DNA of 64,000 bases, from assembly GCA_009667805.1 (NCBI GenBank), contig CM019063.1, forward strand, positions 352,432,942-352,496,941, written 5' to 3'. This document shows, in pieces, positions 1 through 11,795 of the stretch. Numbering within the stretch: the first letter of the stretch is position 1; each line of letters begins with the position of its first letter. A program made the translations under genes and the position numbers. Under the pieces are notes generated by a model. It did no database searches and was not told the DNA's origin. It saw only the letters and a list, made by a program, of their open reading frames with translations. This DNA is from Leptobrachium leishanense. Its lineage: Eukaryota > Chordata > Amphibia > Anura > Megophryidae.

Positions 1-8
1 AATGGCAA

Positions 9-2312
9 ATGATTAAGAGCCTGGCCAAGGATCCAACCATCATGATACGGTCGGCCGATAAAGGTGGATCGATAGTAATTATGGACTACTCTGATTATGC
101 CGATGAGATACGACTATTACTGGATGATTCAATCACCTATAAAAAACTGCCCACGGATCCGTCTTTAACCATTCAAAGGACGTTTGAAGATAGTCTAATG
201 AGGGGTCTCAACATGAATTACATCACGTTGGAGCTGTTTCAATTCTTGAACAAAAAATTTCCTAGAACACCAGTCCTTTATGGACTTCCCAAAATCCACA
301 AGAATACACAGAGACCGCCCATGCGCCCCATTGTGTCTGCAGTTGGGGGCATTTTGGAACTAATTGCCAAGTGGTTGGATTTCTTGTTCAAAGCTCCGGT
401 TCTCGATATACTCACTTGCGTTAAGGATACACCTGCGTTCCTCCACAGACTTTCTACGGTGAAGGGTGACCTCAGTAAAGTCATTTTAATAACTATGGAC
501 ATCAAGAGCCTCTATACGATTATCCCCCACGAGGCCGGGGTAGAATCAATGAGAGAACTTCTTTGTCAGTCTGACAAATATACAGGCCCCTGTATAGAAT
601 TTGTTTTGGAGTTGCTATTGCTGACACTTCAGAATATACTTCTTTCACTTTGAAAACGATTGGTTCCTGCAGTGCACTGGAACATCCATGGGTGCTGCGA
701 TGGCGCCCATGTATGCAAATGCATACATGTTTGCGTGGGAGAAACAATACATTTTATCCAAATTTGCACTGAATATCGTCAAGTATGTTCGATACATCGA
801 AGATATCTTTATTGTGTGGCGGGGTACTGTAGAAGAGGCACAATCCTTTGAAATTTATATCAACCTTGGAACCCCCGTGGAAGTAACGGCACAAATTAGT
901 ACTACCATGATACAATTTTTGGATATCCAGGTTTATTTGAAGGATAAGCGTCTACTTTATTCCTTATATTCCAAACCCACGGATCGAAATACTCTATTAC
1001 ATGTGTCCAGCGCCCACCCTAGGCACGTCCAAGAATCACTCCCATATGCACAATTTTTAAGAGTGATTAGGAATAATTCTGAACAGGAAAATTGTGAAAA
1101 ACAGATGCTCTGCATGTATCAGAAATTTAGGGCTCGAGGCTATTCAACCAAGGTGTTAGACACGGCGTTAACAAAAGTAAACTCGACAGTTGCAAGACGC
1201 ACGGAGCAACAACCTCGACTTAGATTTCCAATGCAATACCATACGGCAACTGCTAAACTTACAGCATCAGTCAGAAGAAATTGGCACGTCCTAGAACAAG
1301 ATCCATCGTTACCAGCTATCTTCAAACAAAAACCGATGTTCTGCTATAAAAGAAGCAAGAATTTAAAAGATCTATTAGTTAGAACCGATCCGGTACACAG
1401 TTATTCCCAAGGGTCCGGGCAGTTTGTCAATCTAGGCTGCAAGAGATGCCTAGGGTGTGTCACGTGTGGACACATGATACCCTCTAAGGCTAGGGTCAGA
1501 CGAAAGCAGTTTTAACGTGCGTTCAGACGCACGAAATCACGGCCGTGCTAGCAGCAAATGACGTCCAATGCCGGGGAACACACGAAGTATGGCTGCACGA
1601 ACGTTCGTCCGCGCAACGCAAGTGGCAAACGAACGCATTTTTTCTAGAACGTCAAACCTCTAGTACGGACTTACAGAGTGCGCTGCGTCCGCTAGAGGCG
1701 TGTGTGCGTGATTGGGAGACGTCAGACGCTGCTAATGTCCGGCCAACATAACGTCCAGACACAAAAAGTGTTTTATTGATGATCCGTACAAAATCACGGA
1801 CGAAAAGGCGCATCGTATGACCGCTATCGCGTACTCCGTGAAAAAATGCGTCCATTCGTTCTAACGCACTTTTTCACAGACAACTCGAAAATGCGTTCGT
1901 CTGACCCTAGCCTAAAACGTTCACCCATCCACATACAGGCAGGAGCTTCAAAATTCGTTACAATATAACCTGTAAGACAGATTTTGTAATCTATAAGATC
2001 ACTTGCCCTTGCGGCTTGGCCTATATTGGCAAAACGGAAACTCCCCTGTGTGAACGTATTAGGAATCATCGCTCGAACATCCGTGTAGCTTATCGCGATG
2101 GTCGATCGGACAAACCTGTGGCAAGGCACTTTTTAGAGCACAATCATTCATTAACCTCTCTGAGATTCATAGCTTTTGACCACATAGCACCGCCTAGGAG
2201 AGGAGGTGATCGAGGCCGTTTACTATTACAAAAAGAAGCCTTTTGGATACACCATCTGGGAACTGTCTATCCGGGAGGACTTAATGAGAAATTGACGTTT
2301 TCCATGTTTTAA
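9..2312 (+). pseudogene. PLE reverse transcriptase / GIY-YIG endonuclease ORF, interrupted
   Basis: The frame opening at the window edge (9-653) carries the PLE hallmarks ADKGG, YGLPKIHK, RPIVS and the motif-A block MDIKSLYT. A frameshift between about 620 and 685 moves the reading to 688-1487, where GTSMGAAMAP and the catalytic block YIEDI follow; most RTs have DD here, so the second motif-C aspartate context is altered. A zinc-knuckle-like stretch (CKRCLGCVTCG) comes next. The frame is broken by a 425-bp MITE at 1488-1912 and resumes exactly after it with the GIY-YIG domain (CGLAYIGKT, then HFLEHNH and a terminal GLNE). It ends at 2312. In PLEs the protein copies RNA at nicked ends cut by the endonuclease. 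This copy is dead through the frameshift and the MITE. Confidence 0.85.
1488..1912. mobile_element. Harbinger-type MITE, 425 bp, TSD TAA
   Basis: Terminal inverted repeats begin GGCTAGGGTCAGACGAA and match at 20 of 21 positions between the two ends. The element is flanked by TAA at 1485-1487 and 1913-1915. A 3-bp TWA duplication is typical of the PIF/Harbinger superfamily. No transposase is encoded. Removing the element and one TSD rejoins the PLE reading frame, which confirms the borders independently. Confidence 0.9.
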
Positions 2313-2774
2313 CATCGTTGGTTAATATCTTGATGGCCATGGTCCCACCATAGACTGGACCCTTATCTGCATGTTTGTCCTAGATTATTCAAAGTTGCTA
2401 CTAGGTGTTTACATCTTTCTCTGTAAGGGTTCCTTGTTGGTGAGAGTCTTTGGTTTCCCCTCTCTCTTTTTAGTCACCAATAGTCTATGGTTTACTGGAT
2501 ACTATTCTGTTGAAAGTTTGTTGAATATTGATATTATGCAATCATCCATTGCAGCCTTTTGCTCTTGCTTTTAATGTTTTCTTTCTCTTCAGTCAATGTG
2601 GTGCATGGGAGCGACTATGCGTCCCTGGTTGTCAGGGTTACACGCAAGTCACGTCATCCCGCTATGTCGGGAGTCGGCGCATGCGCACTGTGTGGGTGAG
2701 AACGCCGTTTGAGGGGAAGGGTAAGTACTGTGGCGTCTATAAGTTGTTTGTGATTTTTTTGTTGTGATTTTTTT

Positions 2775-2820
2775 ATGACCTGAGGAAAGCCCTGTGTTGG
2801 GGCTGAAACGTTGACTTGCC
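2775..2820 (+). ncRNA. Hammerhead-ribozyme-like motif in PLE-1 3' region (weak)
   Basis: The core CTGAGGA (2780-2786) and GAAA (2805-2808) flank a helix II of A-G-C-C-C paired with G-G-G-C-T, with one extra A after the core. The following ACGT could form only a dimeric helix III. Helix I pairs poorly. PLE terminal repeats are known to carry hammerhead motifs, so this is probably a degenerate or inactive example. Confidence 0.35.
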
Positions 2821-2906
2821 AGTGAATAAATTATTAGTTGATTTACAGTCCTGGAGTGCCGCCACCATTTTTCCAAAAATTATATAAATATATATATATA
2901 TATATA

Positions 2907-4512
<1,606 letters not shown>

Positions 4513-4943
4513 TATATATATAAATTTGTGTTTCTTTGTACTCTATTTGTGTTCTGAATAATGCAGTATTTTGTAACTTGCTATATCTTGAATAAAGTGA
4601 TATAGTCAATGTTCTTGAACCCAGGACATACTTGCAAATGAGAGAAATGTCAATGTATCCTTCCTGGTAAAATTCTTTATAAATAAATAAAATATTTGTG
4701 TTCAGACCGTATTGTGTATATATGTGTGTTCACTATGGGTTGAGGCCTGTTATGGTCTTTGAGCACCGATTTGGAAGTTTAGTTATTTTAAATACAAACG
4801 AATGGTTAGTATATACCCTATTGTTTTCTTTAGTGCCCAAAACGTGCCTGGGTGACATATGTAGTGTCTGATCACTGGTGAAAGCTTTGTCAAGTTCACG
4901 ACTGGTTTCCGAGCTGGAGCAAAGATCCATGAGGTTTGCAGGT
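4513..4943. other. Non-coding spacer with an interspersed-repeat tail
   Basis: No gene is visible. A segment at about 4619-4692 (CCAGGACATACTTG to a TAAATAAATAAA tail) recurs at 30816-30886, so it is an interspersed repeat, probably the 3' end of a SINE or L2-type LINE. The last five bases, CAGGT (4939-4943), are the target duplication of the following LTR element. Confidence 0.6.
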
Positions 4944-5901
4944 GTAGCGCTGCTTTAAAAACACTGTATTCTGGTGCATTGAACTATTGCTGCCATCAGA
5001 GGGAGACAGAGACATTGTTAGACTATGCTGGACAAAACTGAACTACATCTACCATCATCCTTTGCGTGAGGACAGGAAGGGGGTGGTACAGGAAAAGGAA
5101 AGAGATCAACAGCCTCGTGCAAGGGAGCAGCAGTGTGAACAGAGCAATGAGAGACGTAGGATTTGAAACCAGGCCAGAGTGTTGAAGTTATTACAGTCCT
5201 GTTAAAGATCGTGCTGTTCCCTGAGCGTTGAGAGTACAGAGTGTGCTACGCTGAACTGTTCGTGACAAAGTGCGGTTTTGGGAGAAGAGGGACATCGTTT
5301 GAGGAGAGGCTGCAAACTGGAAAGGAGTGCTGGCAGCCTATGTGTTCGTGTCCTGGCGGAGGAGAACCCGATCAGGAGTGCAGGCGTTAACAGCATCGAG
5401 TTCCAAGTGGCAGCGAGGACAGATCCTCTCTCGAGAGATCCCTTTCTTCAGCGTTCATCAGTCCAGGACAAGCGGTTACACCGGATGGGTGAGAAGGCTT
5501 CGGCCTGGTGAAAATGCAGAACATTGCGCACTTGTTTATCTGTTCCTTTAAGAGCCCCAACGGTGACTAGTCGAAGATTGTTTTGTTTCATTTACTGGCC
5601 AGTTGAATACAGTACCCGGGTACCCTAGACAACACACATATATATATTTGAGCTATTATTCATGGGACTTACACTCCAGAACTGAGGGGGTTAACCGTTT
5701 CTTTTACCGCGGCGTGTTTTTCCCGCGTTATGAATTCTTGTTACTCAAATAACGTATATGCGTAATATATGCTGCTTTATTGGGATCAGTAAAGAATATA
5801 ATATATAAAAATCCACAACAGTGCTGGTGTATAGTTATTTCCTAGTGCGGTGAGACTAACCCGAGGTTTATTCAGCGGCTCCTCCGGGGGTGAGCGCTAC
5901 A
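4944..5901 (+). repeat. Gypsy-A1 5' LTR, 958 bp
   Basis: It begins GTAGCGCTGC and ends GAGCGCTACA, so the ends form a short inverted repeat. The same sequence occurs at 28392-29089 plus 31018-31295 (3' LTR) and in reverse at 52316-53296. An AATAAAG-like polyadenylation context and a TATATATA tract lie around 5640-5800. The start is fixed by comparison with the 3' LTR and by the CAGGT duplication. Confidence 0.9.
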
Positions 5902-5903
5902 CG

Positions 5904-5922
5904 TGGGGGCTCGTTCCGGGAT
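5904..5922 (+). promoter_or_regulatory. Primer-binding site resembling tRNA-Pro
   Basis: Two bases after the 5' LTR lies TGGGGGCTCGTTCCGGGAT. It matches the proline-tRNA primer-binding site known from gammaretroviruses except for one extra T. It would prime minus-strand DNA synthesis. The similarity is from memory of that site; no tRNA search was possible. Confidence 0.6.
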
Positions 5923-5958
5923 TACAGTCTCTGAGTATACCGCAATTAAGGGGTTAAT

Positions 5959-6444
5959 ATGGATCCAGAAGAAGCAGCAGAGTGGTGTAAAGCACAAAAT
6001 GGCCAGTTAGGGTTGAGTGTAGTAATGGACATTCCTGCAGGCACCTGGGCAGAAGAACAGATCCGCCGGGCCGTGGCAGCGTTCGCACCTGACCAGCAGG
6101 GATTCATAGTGGACGTTAAAGTGAACGTAGAGACTTCTCACACATATGTTCTTTTTGAGTGGAGAAAGGGTGCTCTAGTGTGTTTTCAGGGCGCGAGTGT
6201 GAAGCTGACCGATGTGGACGTTCGACTGGTCCAGCCAAGTATGCCACGTGGTGATCCAGCGAATGTTCCCGTGACTAGACCAACAACGTCAGGAGACGAG
6301 ATACCCGATGCTACCCCTACCCCAACTACAGGATTCCCTCCTGCTACATTCTTTACCACTAAAGGAAGTGGTGGAAACGGTGGCCCAAAACTCAGCTGCA
6401 TCTGCCAATTAAGGATATCGCAAGTTGGGGTTCTGTTCTGGTAA
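5959..6444 (+). pseudogene. Gypsy-A1 gag, N-terminal PNMA-like part
   Basis: The ORF starts at an ATG 58 bp after the LTR with MDPEEAAEWCKAQNG. The layout (an N-terminal WC motif, an RRM-like fold region and then a VLFEWRKG stretch) resembles the N-terminal domain of the PNMA/ZCCHC domesticated gag family of vertebrates. After about residue 95 it becomes Pro/Thr rich. The frame ends at 6444 with an out-of-frame tail; the capsid part continues in another frame from about 6522, so a frameshift lies between about 6380 and 6520. It would form the structural shell of the intracellular particle. The PNMA link is by pattern, not by search. Confidence 0.65.
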
Positions 6445-6521
6445 AGTCCCTGTGCCAGCTGGAGAAGAGGACTTTGACACTTGAATAGATCAGGCAGGAA
6501 GAATGGGAAGTTGCTGACACT

Positions 6522-7079
6522 GTGAAGAGACAAAGCTTGATCGAGAGCTTAAGAGCTCCTGCTTCAGATGTCGTCCGAAATCTGAAAAGAGACAAGCCAG
6601 GCTGCACTGCTGCTGAGTATCTAGAAGCTTTACAGGAAATTTTCGGAGGAGTGGAGGATTGTGCCGAGCTTATCCACAGGTTCTCTCACACCTATCAAAA
6701 GGAAGGAGAAGAATTGTCCACCTATGTCTGGCGGCTGGATAAAATCATCCATCAGGTTATTCTAAAAGGAGGCATGGAACCGAGTCATGCAAGCAAAGCT
6801 TTGATGGATCAAATTTTCAAAGGAGCACTTCCACTGGATCCCATAATGTTGAAATTTCAGACTAGATACCAGAGCAAGAGACTGACCTATTCCAAATTGG
6901 TCAAAGCTATCCGAGAAGAAGAGGCTTTAATTAAGGAAAAAAGGGTTGCTAATGCTTCACACACAGTTTTCACCGCAGAAGTAGGAACTCTCTGTGTAGC
7001 GGACATACAGACCGAAGTGCTGGCTTTGAAAACTCAGATGTCGCAAAATGATAGAGTTGATGACATTGCTGTCGGCTAA
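6522..7079 (+). pseudogene. Gypsy-A1 gag, capsid part
   Basis: The frame opens in VKRQSLIESLRAPASDVVRN and continues with helical blocks typical of the PNMA/Arc-type capsid: TAAEYLEALQEIFGG, then a ELSTYVWRLDKIIHQ block and QIFKGALPLDP. It runs to about residue 170 and then loses frame, with the nucleocapsid part found in the 7048-7317 frame. In the active element it should be continuous with the N-terminal part. It is broken in this copy by at least two indels. Confidence 0.7.
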
Positions 7080-7317
7080 AGACACCAGAACTGAGAGGGT
7101 TGCTGTAGCCTCCAACAGGCGGTCTCCAAGTGAGCCGCAAGAAGAGAATATGCCCACACTCTCAAGAAAGAAATGTTTTGGCTGCGGGGAAATCGGCCAT
7201 TTCAGGGCTCAGTGCCCAAAAGGGAGGGCCGAAAAGAAACCAGTCGAAGAACTCCTGAAGGCCATGGAGAAACTGTTGTCCACCTTGCAAGCGAGAAACT
7301 CCAGAGGGCCCTGGTGA
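7048..7317 (+). pseudogene. Gypsy-A1 gag, nucleocapsid CCHC zinc knuckle
   Basis: A single zinc knuckle CFGCGEIGHFRAQCP (C-x2-C-x4-H-x4-C) lies near codon 45, followed by a Lys-rich tail and a stop at 7317. Such knuckles bind the element's genomic RNA. The protease/pol frame (7173 onward) overlaps the end of this frame, so gag and pol are in different frames at this point. Whether this is a programmed shift or damage cannot be told from one copy. Confidence 0.75.
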
Positions 7318-8123
7318 GGGAGAAAACTAGGCGCCCGACTGTCGAAAACCGCTCCAATTTTCAAGTGCGAAATGAAAGGCCGAGAGGGCCCAGATCCGTG
7401 CCAAATGCTGTGTCTGCCAGGACTGAAAGAGTTACTCCCTTAGTATCCGGTCCTATGTCGCGGGAAAGCAATGCACACCCAAGACCTCAATGGGTCAGGA
7501 AGAAGGTTAGAGTGCAACGAACTGGGCCTATACCTCCTGCGGCTATGAACAAGTTTCCTGACCAGCTGATAGGTCCTTCTCCCATCGTTCCAATCCAAGT
7601 AGAGGGCATTTACACTAAAGCTCTGTCAGACTCAAGTGCTCAAGTGACGTTGATCTATCGAGACTTCTACGAGAAGCACTTGAAGCACATACCTTTAAAG
7701 GAATTAAAGAACCTTGAGATCTGGGGCATCGGAACTGAGAAACTTCCCTATGATGGATATCTACAGGTGAAGTTAGAAATTGGATCCGAAGTCATCAGAC
7801 AGTCTGTAGGTTGTGATGCATTAGCCATTGTGTGTCCTCGCCCTTCAGGAGCCAACAGAAGTTCTGTGATAGTGGGGATGAATACTGATCTGGTGAGGTG
7901 TCTTCTGACTCCCATAGTGATGGAAGAAGGTTCTACAAGAGGAGTGCATCCGATGTTACGTCCAGTCTATCAACGAATGGTCGAAGAACAGAGGGCACCT
8001 GCCGAAGTGGGGCGTCTGTGGAGATTAGGAGGAACAGAGAAGGTTCTGCAATCAGGAGAAGTGGCGGGCTTCAGTCAAGTTGAACGGATCACAACCGGGT
8101 CCTTATGTGGTACTGGAAACTGA
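7173..8123 (+). pseudogene. Gypsy-A1 aspartic protease region
   Basis: From about 7590 the frame encodes a retropepsin-like domain: a VEGIYTKAL strand, then the active-site block DSSAQVTLI, where the usual D-[ST]-G-A has Ser in place of Gly, and the later hydrophobic strand SSVIVGMNTDL in place of the usual ILG(R/M) motif. The first 140 codons are basic and low in recognisable structure. It would cleave the gag-pol polyprotein. The Gly-to-Ser change at the active site suggests loss of activity. The frame stops at 8123 and pol continues in another frame from 8149. Confidence 0.7.
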
Positions 8124-8799
8124 TCCCAGTCGCGAGAGTGAGGCCTGAGTGGAAGTAATCCCTGAGATAATCTCCACAAGAGCTTTACAACGGGCAAGAG
8201 GAAGAATTTCCGTCAGTGTATGTAATGTATCTGATTCTCCAGTGGTCCTAAAAGCACGAATGCCCCTAGGACAAGTGGCTTCTGTTACACCTCTCTCCCC
8301 TACTGATGTAGGAGGGGGAGTGAACAAAGAGATTCCAACTGAACGGTTCTATCCTAAAGACGCTCCCATCTCGCTTGAATGGAAGAAACGACTTCAGTCC
8401 CAGATTCTAAAATGGAAGGACTTGTTCTCGAAGGATGAGTTCGATGTGGGATGCGCTAAAAGAGGATAAGCCGTTTCGGGAAAGGTCAAGACGAGTTCCG
8501 CTGGGAGACTTGGATGATCTACGAGAACAGCTAAATGAACTACAGAGGACTAAGGTGATTCAAGAGTCCAGGAGTCCTTATGCCTCTCCCATAGTGATGG
8601 TTCGAAAGAAGAATGGTTCTATCCGTTTATGTATAGACTATTGCACGTTAAATCAGAGGACCATTCCTGATCAATATGCTACTCCTCGGATAGAAGATGC
8701 CCTACAGTGTTTGTCTGGAGCAAAATGGTTTAGTGTACTAGACCTACGAAGTGGGTACCATCAGATACCAATGCATCCTGAAGACAAAGAGAAGACTGC

Positions 8800-10734
8800 A
8801 AAGAGAAGATTCTTTAGGTACATAAATTCTAAGAAACCCAAGAGTGAAAATGTAGGTTCACTAAAATCTGAGTCAGGGTTATTGTTAACTGAAGATCGAG
8901 ATAAGGCAGAAATTTTGAATGATTATTTTTCTTCAGTATTTATCAAAGAGAAACCTATAACAGGAGACATGAAATTCATTAATAAAAACTTACTAATACA
9001 AAGTGACTGGTTGACTCAGGACAAGGTTTTGCAGCAATTAAACAATGTGAATGTGAATAAAGCCCCAGGGCCAGATGGAATTCACCCGCGAGTACTGAGG
9101 GAGCTATGTGTTGAAATATGTAAACCTCTGTTCTTAATCTTTCAAGATTCTTTTCTTTCAGGAATCGTACCAGAGGATTGGAGGAAAGCTGACGTGGTCT
9201 CTATATTTAAGAAAGGTTTAAAATTTGTGCCTGGGAATTATAGACCTGTGAGCTTAACATCTGTGGCTGGGAAAGTATTTGAGGGGTTACTAAGGGATAA
9301 TATTCAGGAATTTATTGGGAGGTATAATGTAATTGGCAAAAAATCAGCATGGTTTCATGAAACACAGATCATTTCAGACTAACCTAATTACGTTCTATGA
9401 GGAAGTAAGTAGAAGTATAGATCAGGGGGTCGCAGTGGATGTGATTTACTTAGATTTTGCCAAAGATTTTGACACAGTTCCACACAAAAGGTTACTATTT
9501 AAATTAAGAAAAATTGGTCTAGATGAAAATACTTGTTCTTGGATAGAAAACTGGCTAAAAGATAGGGTACAGAGAGTGGTCATAAATGGTACATTTTCAA
9601 GATGGACACCAGTGGTAAGCGGTGTCCCTTAGGGGTCTGTTATAGGAACAATACTATTCAATTTATTTATAAATGACCTTGAGTTAGGCATTGAAAGCCA
9701 TGTATCAGTGTTTGCAGATGACACAAAACTAGGAAAAGTAATACAATGTGAGCAGGATGTTACTTCGCTGCAGAGGGATTTAGATAGATTGGGGGACTGG
9801 GCACTTAAATGGCAGATGAAATTTAATCTAGATAAATGCAAAGTTATGCACTTTGGAGTGAAGAACACACAAGCAAATTATACCCTAAATGGTACGGAGT
9901 TAGGGAAATCCAAGCAGGAGAAGGATTTGGGAATAATTATAGACTTCAAACTAAGTAACAATGTGCAATGTCAAACAGCAGCCTCCAAGGCCAGCAAAGT
10001 ATTGGCATGCATTAAAAGGGGAGTTCAGTCTCGGGATGAAAACATAATTTTGCCTCTGTATAAATCAATGGTCAGACCGCACCTTGAACATTCCGTGCAA
10101 TTTTGGGCACCTGTCTTAAAAAAAGATATTATAGCGCTAGAGAAAGCGCAGAGACGGGCAACTAAATTAATAAGGGGAATGGAAGGGTTAAGTTATGAGG
10201 AAGGACTACCAAGCTTAAACGTGTTTAGTTTAGAGAAAAGGCGCCTTAGAGGGGATCTGATAACCTTATATAAATATATACGGGGCCATTATCAACCATT
10301 GTCTGATAACCTATTCATTTACAGGACTATACACAGGACAAGGGGTCATCCATTTAGACTGGAAGAAAGAAAATTCAGCCTAAAGCATAGGAAGGGTTAT
10401 TTTACGGTGAGAACAATAAAGCTGTGGAATTCTCTGCCTGTTGAGGTGGTTGGATCAGAGACCGTACAGACTTTTAAAAAGCGACTGGATGACTTCCTGC
10501 AGACACAGAATATTAAGGGTTATAATATTTAACATGTGGGTAAAAGCTTCATGATCCAAGGAGAAATCTGACTGCCATTCTGGGGTCAAGAAGGAATTTT
10601 TTCCCAGTATGTTGCATATTGGCAAGCATTTCAGACTGGGTTTTTTGCCTTCTTTTGGATCAACAGCAGTAGGTGATGTGGGAGAGGCTGAACCCGATGG
10701 ACGCATGTCTTTTTTCAGCCTATGTAACTATGTA
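8800..10734 (+). mobile_element. CR1/L2-type LINE CR1-1, 5'-truncated
   Basis: It is inserted in the Gypsy-A1 RT with the 5-bp duplication ACTGC at 8795-8799 and 10735-10739. It contains most of a LINE RT and a 3' end with TATGTAAC repeats, as in CR1-clade elements that end in short 8-bp repeats. Two further copies with the same 3' end are in the window (31880-32672 minus, 55539-57061 plus). Confidence 0.9.
8815..10532 (+). pseudogene. CR1-1 reverse transcriptase
   Basis: The translated pieces show LINE RT motifs in order: NKAPGPDGIHPRVLRE, VPEDWRKADVVSIFKKG, NYRPVSLTS, YLDFAKDFDTVPH (the normal reading in the third copy is FAKAFDTVPH), SGVP-stop-GSV, then FADDTKL and a C-terminal region ending near 10532. 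Damage includes a frameshift at about 9345 and a TAG stop at 9630-9632 where the third copy has CAG. The endonuclease part is absent because of 5' truncation. In an active element the enzyme primes DNA synthesis at nicked target DNA. Confidence 0.9.
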
Positions 10735-11795
10735 ACTGCGTTCATCTGCCCACTGGGGTTCTTTGAGTTCAACAGAATGCCTCAAGACCTCACAGGGGCC
10801 CCCGCCACGTTCCAACGGTTAATGGAGAAGACAGTCGGAGATATGAACTTGATAGAGGTGTTGGTGTATCTAGATGATATTATTGTGTTCGGGAAGACTT
10901 TGGAAGAACATGAACAACGGTTGGAGAAGGTCTTGAAGCGGTTCCATGAAGAGGGGTTGAAACTGTCCCTGGAGAAGTGTCAATTTTGTCTACCTTCAGT
11001 TACGTACCTGAGACATGTTGTTTCGGCAGAAGGTGTTTCGACAGATCCTCGGAAGTTGGAAGCCGTAGCTTCCTGGCCTAGACCCCGGAATGTTACCGAA
11101 CTTAGATCATTCTTGGGGTTCTGCTCATACTACCGAAGATTCGTAGGAGGATTTGCTAAGATAGCTCAACCTTTGAATAAGCTCCTACGAAAAGAAGAAG
11201 TGGGAGAAGACTCCAAGGCCTCTGATCGAAGTTCGTTGGCTCAAGGCTACTTCGTTGGCTACTCATAAATTGGAATTCTTTTTTTGAAATTCAAAGTTTT
11301 TTATTATCACAAAAATAACAGATAAAGGTAAAGTAGATACAATCATCAGAGGTGAGATAAGAGTACAACAAATACAAAGAAAGAGGCCAATGACAAAGTA
11401 AACCTGATGTATATAGGTGTACACCCAACAGTATGAGAAATTCGACAGTCAGTCACGAGTCTCCGGTCTACTCCCATCGCCACGAGAGTTGGAACATCAA
11501 TATTCGTCTATCCTGCGCTTACTTTTGCCAAACCCAATGTGGGGGGGGGCCAAAGGGTATATTTCTCGAAGCGTGAAGAGATCGTGGGGCCAAATCGTGA
11601 ATGTTGGTGTACAAGCGAGGCCAGTAGAGGTGAGAGAGAGAGAGAGAGAGAGAGAAGGGAAGGGGACGAGATAGAAAAGGTGGATACGAAAGAGAGGGGG
11701 GGTGATGACACAGCAAGGGGACACATCGAGCAGCGGACATACATAAAGCCACAATGCCAGGACAAGATAAATAGGGCTCTTTAATCCGGGCTCAA

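Larger units (their letters stand above)
1..2880 (+). mobile_element. Penelope-like element PLE-1 (5' part outside window)
   Basis: This is the 3' part of a PLE: an RT domain, a C-terminal GIY-YIG endonuclease domain, then about 570 bp of 3' non-coding sequence with a hammerhead-like motif near 2780. The left end runs off the window. The right limit is set by the (TA)n tract in which the Tc1 element starts and is approximate. A Harbinger-type MITE interrupts the coding region. The RT plus GIY-YIG order is characteristic of endonuclease-bearing PLEs. The copy is inactive (see the ORF entry). Confidence 0.85.
8149..11260 (+). pseudogene. Gypsy-A1 reverse transcriptase, split by CR1-1 and truncated
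   Basis: Segments at 8149-8469 and 8435-8799 hold the pre-RT region and RT motifs SPYASPIVMVRKKNGS, RLCIDY and WFSVLDLRSGYHQI. The CR1 element occupies 8800-10734 with TSD ACTGC, and RT resumes at 10740 with FICPLGFFEFNRMPQ and the catalytic YLDDII, then LGFCSYYRRF. After SSLAQG (near 11245) about 255 bp present in the second copy is missing, including the start of RNase H. A frameshift lies near 8450. In the intact element this enzyme copies element RNA to DNA inside the gag particle. Confidence 0.85.

Noticed and set aside
11497..11784. Four overlapping 77-85 codon frames
   Set aside because: They read through the (GA)n tract in the L1-1 3' region, in several frames at once.
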